From VBDM01 sp035280025 (GTDB taxonomy: Bacteria > Pseudomonadota > Gammaproteobacteria > Burkholderiales > SG8-39): 9,536 nt of DNA. The notes below the pieces were generated by a model that saw nothing but the letters and a program-made list of their open reading frames with translations, did not search any database and was not told the DNA's origin. Made by a program: the position numbers and the translations under genes. Positions 1 through 6,032 of this stretch are shown here, in pieces (within the stretch, counting starts at the first letter, position 1; each line of letters starts with the position of its first letter). The DNA is taken from assembly GCA_035280025.1 (NCBI GenBank), contig DATEGT010000040.1:1-9536 (forward strand), in the 5' to 3' direction.

Positions 1-465
1 CCAGGCCGCGAACGGCGACATGGTCATCGGCGCGACGCCGACCCCGACCGAGACCAGCGACACCGCGAGGCCGCGGTGCTCGCTGATCCAGCCCATGACG
101 GCGGCGATCATCGGCGAGAAGAAGCTGCCGACGGCGACGCCGACCAGCAGGCCGAAAGCGAGCTGAAACTGGATCGGGGTCTGCGCATGGCTCGCGAGGA
201 ACAGTCCCAGTCCGAGGAGCACCGCGCCCGAGAGGACCACGGGCCGCGGACCGATGCGGTCGCTGAGCGCGCCCCAGCCGAAGCCGGCCGCACCCATCGC
301 GAGGAAATTGAGCGTCATCGCGGTCGACACGGCCGTCGTCGACCAGCCGGTCGACTCGGTGATCGGCCGCAGGAACACCGCGAGCGAGAACATTGCGCCG
401 GCGGCGACGCAAGTCATGAAGGCGCCGAGCGCCACCATGAACCATCCGTAGCGTGGCTCTTTCAT
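1..465 (-). CDS. MFS transporter, N-terminal part (runs off left edge)
   Basis: This open frame begins with ATG at 465 and runs through the left edge, giving the first 155 residues of a major facilitator superfamily inner-membrane transporter. Hydrophobic segments lie near residues 8-30, 48-67, 76-93, 100-121 and 131-152. An MFS motif A-like loop (GALSDRIGPRP, 65-75) sits between TM2 and TM3, as expected. The TM1 region (GWFMVALGAFMTC) resembles the monocarboxylate/oxalate-formate type of MFS rather than the DHA2 exporter encoded two genes upstream. The start overlaps the stop of the VOC gene in an ATGA, and an AAAGGAG ribosome site lies about 5 nt before it, so the two genes are probably translationally coupled. 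About 60% of the protein is missing and the substrate cannot be inferred. Confidence 0.9.
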   Translation of the reverse strand, partial: MKEPRYGWFMVALGAFMTCVAAGAMFSLAVFLRPITESTGWSTTAVSTAMTLNFLAMGAAGFGWGALSDRIGPRPVVLSGAVLLGLGLFLASHAQTPIQFQLAFGLLVGVAVGSFFSPMIAAVMGWISEHRGLAVSLVSVGVGVAPMTMSPFAAW

Positions 466-938
466 GACTTCTCCTTTGCGGCGGCTTTCAATGCCGCGAC
501 GTCGATCTTCCTCATCCGGAGCATCGCCTCCATGACGCGCTTCGCCTTCTTGGCGTCGGGGTCGGAGAGCAACTTCCCGAGGATGCCTGGGGTGATCTGC
601 CAAGACAGGCCGTACCTGTCCTTCAGCCAGCCGCACATCGATTCCTCGCCGCCCTGCGAGAGCCTGTTCCAATAGTGGTCGACTTCCTTCTGGTCCTTGC
701 AGTCGACGACCAGCGAGAACGCTTCGGTCAACTTGAAAACCGGCCCGCCGTTCAGCGCGATCATGCGTTGCCCGTCGAGCTCGAACTCGACCGTCATCAC
801 GCTTCCCTTCGGGCCGGGCCCGGCGTCGCCGTAGCGCGCGGTCTTCAGGATCTTCGATTTGGGGAAGATCGAAACGTAGAGCCTGGCCGCGTCCTCGGCC
901 TGGGTGTCATACCAAAGGAAAGGCGTGATTTTCTGCAT
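462..938 (-). CDS. VOC family protein, PhnB / 3-dmu-9_3-mt type
   Basis: The 158-residue product belongs to the vicinal oxygen chelate fold, in the branch often misnamed 3-demethylubiquinone-9 3-methyltransferase (PhnB-like). The N-terminus MQKITPFLWYDTQAEDAARL followed by YVSIFPKSKI is characteristic. Other family hallmarks are ALNGGP (57-62), the YGLSWQITP segment and the C-terminal VMEAMLRMRKIDVAAL. Length matches the family norm, so the gene looks intact. Members are small cytoplasmic dimers, mostly of unknown function; some VOC relatives bind or modify antibiotics and other electrophiles. The start lies 3 bp after the DHA2 transporter stop, and its AAAGGAG ribosome site is inside the last codons of that gene. 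The stop overlaps the next MFS gene. This placement between two transporters suggests a role in handling the same compound, which is an inference. Confidence 0.93.
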   Translation of the reverse strand: MQKITPFLWYDTQAEDAARLYVSIFPKSKILKTARYGDAGPGPKGSVMTVEFELDGQRMIALNGGPVFKLTEAFSLVVDCKDQKEVDHYWNRLSQGGEESMCGWLKDRYGLSWQITPGILGKLLSDPDAKKAKRVMEAMLRMRKIDVAALKAAAKEKS

Positions 939-941
939 GGC

Positions 942-2366
942 TCAGGCTCCTTTGTACGAAGGCGAAAGCCTTTTTGGGCGAAGCAGCACCGCGGACATCA
1001 GTGCCGCGACCCCTGCGAAGATTGCGCCGAAGACGAACGCCAGCTGGTAACCGGCCGTGAGCGCGGAATGCATTACCGCGCCCGCGGCGAGCAGGGACTC
1101 GGTGCGCGCGGCCGACATGCTCGCGAGGATCGCGAGCCCGAGGGAGCCGCCCATCATGAACGCGGTGTTGACTACGCCCGAGGCCAGGCCCGAGTCTCCC
1201 GGATCGACCTCGCCCATGGCGACCAGGAGGATGGGGTTCAGCGCCATGCCGCAGCCGATACCCAGGATCGTCATGGCGGGCAGCACGTGCAGCAGGAAAT
1301 TGCCCTCGACGGGAGAGAAGGCGAAGAGCGCGAGGCCGGCCGAGGCGAGGGCGAGCCCCACCGCGAGCGGCGGCCGGTTGCCGAAGCGCATCACCATCTT
1401 CGCCGACAGGCCGAGCGAGAACGCCGCCATGATCAGGTTGGCGGGCAGGAACGCGAGGCCGACCTGCATCGGCGTGTAGCCGAGAACGAGCTGCATGTAG
1501 AGAGCCGACACGAAGAACCAGGCGAACATCGCTGCCGACCACAAGGCGCCGATCACGCTCGCGGCCGAGAGGTTGCGGAAGCGGAACAGGCCGAGCGGCA
1601 TCAGCGGCGCCTTGGCGAACGCCTCGATCATGATGAACAGGATAAAGAGCGCGGCGCCGCCGCCGATCAAGCCCAGGGTACGCGCCGAGGCCCAGCCGGC
1701 CTCGTTCCCGTTCACGATGCCGTAGATCGCGAGCATGAGCGAGAGCGTGATGACGATCGCACCGGCGACGTCCAGGCGCTGACTCGGCCCTTGCGGGCGA
1801 TCGTCCGGGAGCAGCGCGACGCACGCGGTGCAGATTCCCGCGCCGATGGGCAGGTTCACGAGGAAGATCCAGTGCCAGCTGAATCCACTCGTCAGCAGGC
1901 CCCCGACCAGGACGCCGATCGAGCCGCCGGCGGCGCAGACGAATCCGTAGACGCCCATCGCCTTGGCGCGCTCGGCGGGCTCCTGGAACAGGTTCATGAT
2001 GAGCGAGAGCGCGATCGACGACACCACCGCGCCACCCAGGCCCTGCGCGAAGCGCGCCGAGACCAGCAGCCACTGCGAGTTCGCCAGCCCGCATACCAGC
2101 GACGCCGCGGTGAAGAACAGCGTTCCGCCGACGAAAAGGCGCCGCTGACCGTAGAGGTCGCCGAGGCGCCCCCCGAGCAGCAGGAACCCGCCGTAGGTGA
2201 GCATGTAGGCGTTCACCACCCACACCAGCGTCGCCTCGGTGAAGCGCAGGTCCTCGCGGATCGAGGGCAGGGCCACGCCCACGATGGTCGTGTCGAGCAC
2301 GATCATCAGCTCCCCGAGGCAGAGGACGATGAGGGCGAGCCAGCGCTTGCGGTTGTCGAGAGTCAC
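942..2366 (-). CDS. DHA2 (EmrB/QacA-type) MFS drug exporter
   Basis: The 474-residue product is an inner-membrane proton-driven exporter of the DHA2 group, whose members typically have 14 membrane helices. Diagnostic motifs are LDTTIVGVALPSI in TM1 (24-36), motif A GGRLGDLYGQRR (65-76), an RFAQGLGGA segment (105-113), motif C-like GGSIGVLVGGLL in TM5 (147-158) and WHWIFLVNLPIG (164-175). Length is normal for the family. The start is GTG at 2366, preceded by AAGGAACAGGAAA, which is a reasonable ribosome site; the homology to family N-termini begins immediately. It lies 45 bp after the YCII gene and 3 bp before the VOC gene, inside the arsR-led operon. Family members pump hydrophobic drugs, dyes or organic acids; the specific substrate is not readable. 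Confidence 0.95.
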   Translation of the reverse strand: MTLDNRKRWLALIVLCLGELMIVLDTTIVGVALPSIREDLRFTEATLVWVVNAYMLTYGGFLLLGGRLGDLYGQRRLFVGGTLFFTAASLVCGLANSQWLLVSARFAQGLGGAVVSSIALSLIMNLFQEPAERAKAMGVYGFVCAAGGSIGVLVGGLLTSGFSWHWIFLVNLPIGAGICTACVALLPDDRPQGPSQRLDVAGAIVITLSLMLAIYGIVNGNEAGWASARTLGLIGGGAALFILFIMIEAFAKAPLMPLGLFRFRNLSAASVIGALWSAAMFAWFFVSALYMQLVLGYTPMQVGLAFLPANLIMAAFSLGLSAKMVMRFGNRPPLAVGLALASAGLALFAFSPVEGNFLLHVLPAMTILGIGCGMALNPILLVAMGEVDPGDSGLASGVVNTAFMMGGSLGLAILASMSAARTESLLAAGAVMHSALTAGYQLAFVFGAIFAGVAALMSAVLLRPKRLSPSYKGA

Positions 2367-2411
2367 GGTTTCCTGTTCCTTGCGTCGAAGCGTGCGAATT
2401 GGTCGCGCGGG

Positions 2412-2834
2412 CTACCCTTTCCTTGCACGCTCCTCGTCCATCTTGCGAAAGCGCTCGACGGCCTCGCTCGAGCCGAAATCCTCGAGCTCGAAGAACTGCC
2501 TGACTTCGATCTCGGCCTCTTTCCCGTCGATGGAGGGATTGGGATAGCGCCTGGCCCATTCCATCGCCTCTTCGCGCGTCTTCACCTGGATGACGGTGTA
2601 TCCGGCGATCAGCTCCTTTGCTTCGGTGAAGGGTCCGTCGATCACGGTGCGCTTGGTTCCCGAGTATTTGACGCGCCAGCCCTTGGAGCTCGCCTGCAGC
2701 CCCGAGGCATCGAGCAGCACGCCCGCCTTCTGCAGTTCCTCGTGGTATCTCTGCATCTCGCCGATGAGCTTCTCGGAGGGCATCACGCCCTTTTCGCTGT
2801 CCTTCGTGGCCTTCACGATGATCATGAACCGCAT
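2412..2834 (-). CDS. YCII-related (DGPF-domain) protein
   Basis: The 140-residue product has the YciI/YCII dimeric ferredoxin-like fold. The defining DGPF motif is at residues 66-69 (TVIDGPFTEAKELIAGYTVI), preceded by the typical N-terminus MRFMIIVKATKDSEKG and an EMQRYHEEL helix. The start was placed at ATG 2834, not at the in-frame ATG at 2876: AAGGAGA lies about 5 nt before 2834, family homology begins exactly there, and the upstream extension (MWAGFSCSDFKERD) is not family-like. YCII proteins have a putative active-site His/Asp pair but few known reactions. The DGPF branch often sits beside ECF sigma factors or, as here, beside SRPBCC and VOC genes. It is preceded by a 119-bp gap after the SRPBCC gene and followed by the exporter. 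Confidence 0.93.
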   Translation of the reverse strand: MRFMIIVKATKDSEKGVMPSEKLIGEMQRYHEELQKAGVLLDASGLQASSKGWRVKYSGTKRTVIDGPFTEAKELIAGYTVIQVKTREEAMEWARRYPNPSIDGKEAEIEVRQFFELEDFGSSEAVERFRKMDEERARKG

Positions 2835-2953
2835 GTCTCTCTCCTTGAAGTCGGAGCAAGAAAAGCCTGCCCACAACTCTACGACGAACGGGTTACGGGA
2901 AAATCGACAAAGACGTGGAATCTTCTCGGGATCCGGCTAAGTGATTGAAACGG
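2835..2953 (-). other. 119-bp gap between SRPBCC and YCII genes
   Basis: This is the largest gap inside the left minus-strand gene run. It carries the AAGGAGA ribosome site of the YCII gene at its 3' end. I see no hairpin followed by a T-run that would end transcription here. I also see no convincing pair of -35/-10 boxes; TTGTCG occurs but with a poor -10 at the right distance. The simplest reading is an untranslated spacer within one operon, but an internal promoter cannot be excluded from sequence alone. Confidence 0.4.
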
Positions 2954-3868
2954 CTACATCTTCGCGAGGTGAGCCTCGAGGCGCGAAAGGTGCTGCTTGA
3001 GCCCTTCGAAGGCGCCGTAGGTCTCCACGACATGGGCGCGGACCTCGGCCGAGGCGAATACCATGCGCATGTCGATCCGGGTCTTGCCTCCGAGGTCCTG
3101 AAAGGTCACGGTCACGTGGTGGTTCACCGGCTCGACGTCCTCGCCTCCGCCGAGCGTGTATACCAGGCGCTCGGGCTCGGCCACTTCGATATAGGTGACC
3201 TTGTTCTGGTAATCCCGGCCGTCGGGGCCGTGCATGACGTAGCGCCACACGCCGCCGGGCCGGAGCTCCATGCTGTGGGTCGTGGTGGTGAACCCGTTGG
3301 GTCCCCACCATTTCGCGATGTGCGCGGGATCGGTCCACACCTTCCACACCAGCTCGCGCGGCGCATCGAGTACGCGTGTCGCGGCCATCTCGCGATCGCC
3401 GACGAGCTTCTCGCTGCGGCGGGTCTCGACGAAGTTCTTCAGATTGGAGCCGACGAGCTCGGTCCAGCCCGCCATGAAATTCCCCGTGGCGAAAGCGGCG
3501 ATCGGCGGGAAGGTCCCCAGGCCCGTGTGCGTGAGGCGCAGCCTCGTCTTCATCCCTTGCGCGAACAGCTCGAAGGTCACCAGCGAGTCGCCCGCGTAGC
3601 CTTCGTAGCGCCAGGTGTAGGCGAGGCGCTTCTCGGCGACCACTTCGGTCACCTTGCAGCGGTGCACGTATGGCGGTTCCTTGCAGTCGCCGCCGGTGAA
3701 CTGGAACTCGAACCCGACGCGCGCTTCGAAGTCGGGCAGGTTGAAATACCAGTGGCGCATGTCGTCGGCGTCGGTCAGCGCCCTCCACACGAGCGCGACG
3801 GGCGCGTCGAACACCCGCTCCAGGACGAGCGGCTCGTGTCTCGTCGCGAGGTTACTTCTTGCGGTCAT
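2954..3868 (-). CDS. Tandem two-domain SRPBCC / AHSA1-family protein
   Basis: The 304-residue product contains two consecutive AHSA1-like START/SRPBCC domains, at about residues 14-148 and 161-302. The repeat is visible by eye: RVFDAPVALVWRALTDADDM then HWYF in the first copy, and RVLDAPRELVWKVWTDPAHI then KWWGP in the second. Each also has a GG.W/F strand and a C-terminal helix (GWTELVGSNLKNF and YGAFEGLKQHLSRLEAHL). Family members usually have one domain of about 140-160 residues, so this is a fused duplication. SRPBCC proteins form a deep hydrophobic pocket that binds lipids or aromatic ligands; most ArsR-linked members have no known reaction. The ATG at 3868 lies within the last codons of arsR (17-bp overlap), and its AAGGAG site is encoded in the arsR lysine-rich tail, implying coupled expression. 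Confidence 0.94.
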   Translation of the reverse strand: MTARSNLATRHEPLVLERVFDAPVALVWRALTDADDMRHWYFNLPDFEARVGFEFQFTGGDCKEPPYVHRCKVTEVVAEKRLAYTWRYEGYAGDSLVTFELFAQGMKTRLRLTHTGLGTFPPIAAFATGNFMAGWTELVGSNLKNFVETRRSEKLVGDREMAATRVLDAPRELVWKVWTDPAHIAKWWGPNGFTTTTHSMELRPGGVWRYVMHGPDGRDYQNKVTYIEVAEPERLVYTLGGGEDVEPVNHHVTVTFQDLGGKTRIDMRMVFASAEVRAHVVETYGAFEGLKQHLSRLEAHLAKM

Positions 3869-4229
3869 CTTTCTTCTCCTTGCGCTGAATATTCTCCACT
3901 TTGTTCTTTCGTTGCAGCTCCGTGAGGTAGCGCTCCAGCTTGTCGAAGCTTTCCTCCCAGTGGCGCCGGTAGACCTCGACCCAGTCGGCCACGCCTTTCA
4001 GGGGACCGGCCTGGAGCCGGCAGGGGCGCCACTGCGCCTCGCGGCCGCGCTCGATCAGCCCGGCGCGCTCCAGCACCTTCAGATGCTTGGACACCGCCGG
4101 AAGGCTCATGTCGAAGGGCTCGGCGATATCGAGCACCGATGATTCGCCCGCGACAAGGCGCGCGAGGATCGCGCGCCTTGTGGGGTCGGCGAGGGCGGCG
4201 AAGGTGGCGCTGAGAGCGTCGACGGCCAT
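3852..4229 (-). CDS. ArsR-family winged-helix transcriptional repressor
   Basis: The 125-residue product is a typical ArsR/SmtB dimeric DNA-binding protein. The family signature FAALADPTRRAILARL (10-25) is followed by the helix-turn-helix (about 34-56, MSLPAVSKHLKVLERAGLIE at 41-60) and the wing (REAQWRPCRL). The only cysteine is C70 in the wing and there is no CXC metal-binding motif in the recognition helix, so this is probably not a classical arsenic or zinc sensor. It belongs to the group paired with AHSA1/SRPBCC genes. The C-terminal tail is strongly basic (RKEKKDDRKK) and its DNA also encodes the ribosome site of the downstream gene. The start directly abuts a perfect palindrome, so autorepression is likely. 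There is no usable Shine-Dalgarno in the predicted short leader. Confidence 0.95.
   Translation of the reverse strand: MAVDALSATFAALADPTRRAILARLVAGESSVLDIAEPFDMSLPAVSKHLKVLERAGLIERGREAQWRPCRLQAGPLKGVADWVEVYRRHWEESFDKLERYLTELQRKNKVENIQRKEKKDDRKK
4153..4181 (-). repeat. Perfect 13-bp inverted repeat inside arsR
   Basis: On the plus strand the arm ACAAGGCGCGCGA (4153-4165) is followed by a 3-base spacer (4166-4168) and then by its exact reverse complement TCGCGCGCCTTGT (4169-4181). It encodes residues 17-26 of the ArsR protein (TRRAILARLV), about 49-77 nt into the coding sequence. In the arsR mRNA it would form a GC-rich 13-bp stem with a UCC loop. The amino acids are conserved in the family, so part of the symmetry follows from the protein sequence, but codon choice makes it perfect. 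There is no U-tract after it, so it is not a standard terminator. Confidence 0.75.
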
Positions 4230-4253
4230 GTATTTAACCTATAGGTTAAATAC
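4230..4253. promoter_or_regulatory. Perfect 24-bp palindrome, probable ArsR operator
   Basis: The half-site GTATTTAACCTA (4230-4241) is followed directly by its exact reverse complement, with no mismatch over 24 bp. It is AT-rich in an otherwise GC-rich window, and the last base touches the arsR ATG (4229). Such 12-2-12-like symmetric elements at the start of arsR genes are the usual binding sites of ArsR dimers, which block RNA polymerase. It covers the proposed -10 box and transcription start, which fits autorepression. The assignment of ArsR as the binder is inferred from position and symmetry. Confidence 0.85.
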
Positions 4254-4271
4254 GATCTGCCGCCTTGTCAA
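4243..4271 (-). promoter_or_regulatory. Probable sigma-70 promoter of the arsR operon
   Basis: Read on the minus strand, a consensus -35 box TTGACA (4271-4266) is followed after 17 bp by TAACCT (4248-4243) as the best -10 candidate (three of six consensus bases). The -35 overlaps the stop codon of the ABC permease. Transcription would start around 4234-4237, only about 5-8 nt before the arsR ATG, giving a leaderless or nearly leaderless mRNA. The -10 lies inside the palindrome. The perfect -35 and spacing are strong; the -10 is weak and the start site is an estimate. Confidence 0.65.
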
Positions 4272-5029
4272 GTCTTCAGGCGGTACCCGGTCCTGAAGAT
4301 CCAGGCGACGACGCCCATGGAGCCCGCGAGGAACACGCAGGTCATGCCCAGGCTCACCCAGACATCGACGTCGGCCAGCCCGTAGAAGCTCCAGCGGAAA
4401 CCGCTGACGAGATAGACGACCGGATTGAACAGCGAGACCGTCTGCCAGAAGGGCGGCAGCATGTTGATCGAGTAGAAGCTGCCGCCGAGGAACGTCAGCG
4501 GCGTCACGATCAGGAGCGGGATGACCTGGAGCTTCTCGAATCCGTCGGCCCAGATGCCGATGATGAAGCCGAACAGGCTGAAGGTCACGGAGGTCAGCAG
4601 GAGGAAGGCGACCATCCAGACCGGGTGCTCGATGCGGATCGGAACGATGAACGCCGCGGTTCCGAGGATCACGAGGCCGAGGACCACCGACTTGGTCGCC
4701 GCAGCGCCGACGTAGCTCACCACGATCTCGAGATACGATACGGGCGCCGAGAGCAGCTCGTAGATCGTACCGACGAACTTGGGAAAGTAGATGCCGAAGG
4801 AGGCGTTGGAGATGCTCTGCGTGAGCAGCGAGAGCATCACCAGGCCGGGCACGATGAAGGCCCCGTAGCCCACGCCCTCGACCCGAGGGATGCGCCCGCC
4901 GATGGCGGCGCCGAAGACGACGAAGTAGAGGGCGGTCGAGATCACGGGAGAGACGAGGCTCTGCATGAGCGTGCGCCGGGCGCGCGCCATCTCGAACATA
5001 TAGATGGCCCGGATCGCATAGACGTTCAC
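4268..5029 (-). CDS. ABC-2 type transporter permease (YadH-like)
   Basis: The 253-residue integral membrane protein has six hydrophobic segments near residues 26-45, 57-78, 104-129, 137-160, 169-188 and 224-246. This is the layout of ABC-2 permeases such as E. coli YadH, which is of similar length. Recognisable family stretches are FIVPGLVMLSLL (58-69), the ELLSAPVSYLEIV segment (91-103) and LGGSFYSINMLPPFW (181-195) before the last helix. It would form the membrane channel of an exporter driven by the ATPase encoded just upstream. The start is GTG at 5029, overlapping the ATPase stop in a GTGA. The stop codon at 4268 overlaps the -35 box of the next operon. The exported compound is unknown; relatives have been tied to drugs, polysaccharides or lipids. 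Confidence 0.94.
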   Translation of the reverse strand: MNVYAIRAIYMFEMARARRTLMQSLVSPVISTALYFVVFGAAIGGRIPRVEGVGYGAFIVPGLVMLSLLTQSISNASFGIYFPKFVGTIYELLSAPVSYLEIVVSYVGAAATKSVVLGLVILGTAAFIVPIRIEHPVWMVAFLLLTSVTFSLFGFIIGIWADGFEKLQVIPLLIVTPLTFLGGSFYSINMLPPFWQTVSLFNPVVYLVSGFRWSFYGLADVDVWVSLGMTCVFLAGSMGVVAWIFRTGYRLKT

Positions 5030-5952
5030 GCGGCCCTCTTTTCCCGCAGCAGCGTGACGAAGATGTCCTCGAGCGAGCTCTGCGTGGTCTGCAGGTCCTT
5101 GAAGCGGATCCCCGCGGCCGCGAGGTCGCCGAGGAGCGCCGCGATCGTGGCGCGGTCCCCCTTTTCGTCATAGGTGTAGATCAGGTCGGCGCCTTTGGCC
5201 TCCAGCTTGTACGCCGAGAGCGCGGCCGGAACGGCTGCAAGCGGCTGCTCCAGGTGGAGCGTCAGCTGCTTTTTCCCCAGCTTGCGCATCAGCTCGGTCT
5301 TCCCCTCCACCAGGATGATCTCGCCCTTGTTGATCACGCCGACCCGGTCGGCCATCTCCTCGGCCTCGTCGATGTAGTGCGTGGTGAGGATGATCGTGAC
5401 GCCCGCGACCTGGAGCGCGCGCACCAGCTTCCACATGTCCTGGCGCAGGGTAACGTCGACCCCCGCCGTCGGCTCGTCGAGGAAAAGCACGCGCGGCTCG
5501 TGCGACAGCGCCTTGGCAATCAGCAGGCGCCGCTTCATGCCACCCGAGAGCGTCATCACCTTGGCGTCCTTCTTGTCCCACAGCGACAGTTCCTTCAGGA
5601 CCTTCTCGATGTGCGCAGGATTCGCGGGCTTGCCGAAGAGGCCGCGGCTGAACGAGACGGTGTTCCACACCGATTCGAACGCGTCGGTGGTCAGCTCCTG
5701 CGGCACCAGGCCGATCGCCGAGCGCGAAGCGCGGTAGTCGCGCACGATGTCGTGCCCGTCGACCGTGACCTCGCCCTCGGTCGGGTTCACGATCCCGCAG
5801 ATGATGCTGATGAGCGTGGTCTTACCGGCGCCGTTCGGGCCGAGCAACGCGAAGATCTCGCCGCGCCGGATCTCGAGCTCGACGTTTTTCAGCGCCCTGA
5901 AGCCCGAGGCATAGGTCTTGGAGAGATTCTTGACTGAGATGATCGGCTGCAT
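5026..5952 (-). CDS. ABC exporter ATP-binding protein (YadG-like)
   Basis: The 308-residue cytoplasmic ATPase has every catalytic element: Walker A GPNGAGKTT (38-46), Q-loop Q85 in LVPQE, signature LSGGMKRR (135-142), Walker B VLFLDE (155-160), D-loop AGVD (163-166) and switch His192 in TTHY. The nucleotide-binding domain is followed by a C-terminal extension of about 90 residues ending in the typical SLEDIFVTLLREK. Length and sequence closely resemble E. coli YadG. It pairs with the permease through a 4-bp overlap. The ATG at 5952 has no clear Shine-Dalgarno before it, but family homology (ISVKNLSKTYASG) begins at residue 5, so the start is well placed. An upstream ATG at about 5972 is out of frame. 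Confidence 0.96.
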   Translation of the reverse strand: MQPIISVKNLSKTYASGFRALKNVELEIRRGEIFALLGPNGAGKTTLISIICGIVNPTEGEVTVDGHDIVRDYRASRSAIGLVPQELTTDAFESVWNTVSFSRGLFGKPANPAHIEKVLKELSLWDKKDAKVMTLSGGMKRRLLIAKALSHEPRVLFLDEPTAGVDVTLRQDMWKLVRALQVAGVTIILTTHYIDEAEEMADRVGVINKGEIILVEGKTELMRKLGKKQLTLHLEQPLAAVPAALSAYKLEAKGADLIYTYDEKGDRATIAALLGDLAAAGIRFKDLQTTQSSLEDIFVTLLREKRAA

Positions 5953-6032
5953 GGACGGCGGCGTGCGGCGACATTCTACTATCCCGGCCGATTCCGGCTA
6001 TCATCGCTCCGGCCAATCACGCAAGGTAAGCC
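5953..6032. promoter_or_regulatory. Divergent promoter region, ABC exporter / aldolase operon
   Basis: This 80-bp interval separates divergently transcribed genes and must hold the promoters of both if no distant one is used. On the plus strand, TATCAT at 5999-6004 is a fair -10 and would give a leader of about 22 nt carrying AAGG before ATG 6033. On the minus strand, TAGAAT (5978-5973) is a fair -10 for the ABC genes, with a short leader. Neither has a good -35 at the right distance, so the positions are tentative. No clear operator palindrome is visible. Confidence 0.4.

Noticed and set aside
462..938. 3-demethylubiquinone methyltransferase
   Set aside because: This label is a known family misannotation; the protein has a VOC fold and no S-adenosylmethionine-binding motif.
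907..2874. 655-codon open frame on the minus strand
   Set aside because: It is out of frame with the DHA2 and YCII genes, Arg/Gly-rich, and spans several genes with clear family motifs in another frame.
2835..2876. Longer YCII start giving 14 extra residues
   Set aside because: The AAGGAGA ribosome site and family homology both support the ATG at 2834; the extension has no family similarity.
675..2948. 757-codon open frame on the plus strand
   Set aside because: It lies antisense to the VOC, DHA2 and YCII genes, has low-complexity Arg/Glu/His/Gln-rich composition and matches no family; it is a GC-rich third-position shadow of the real genes.
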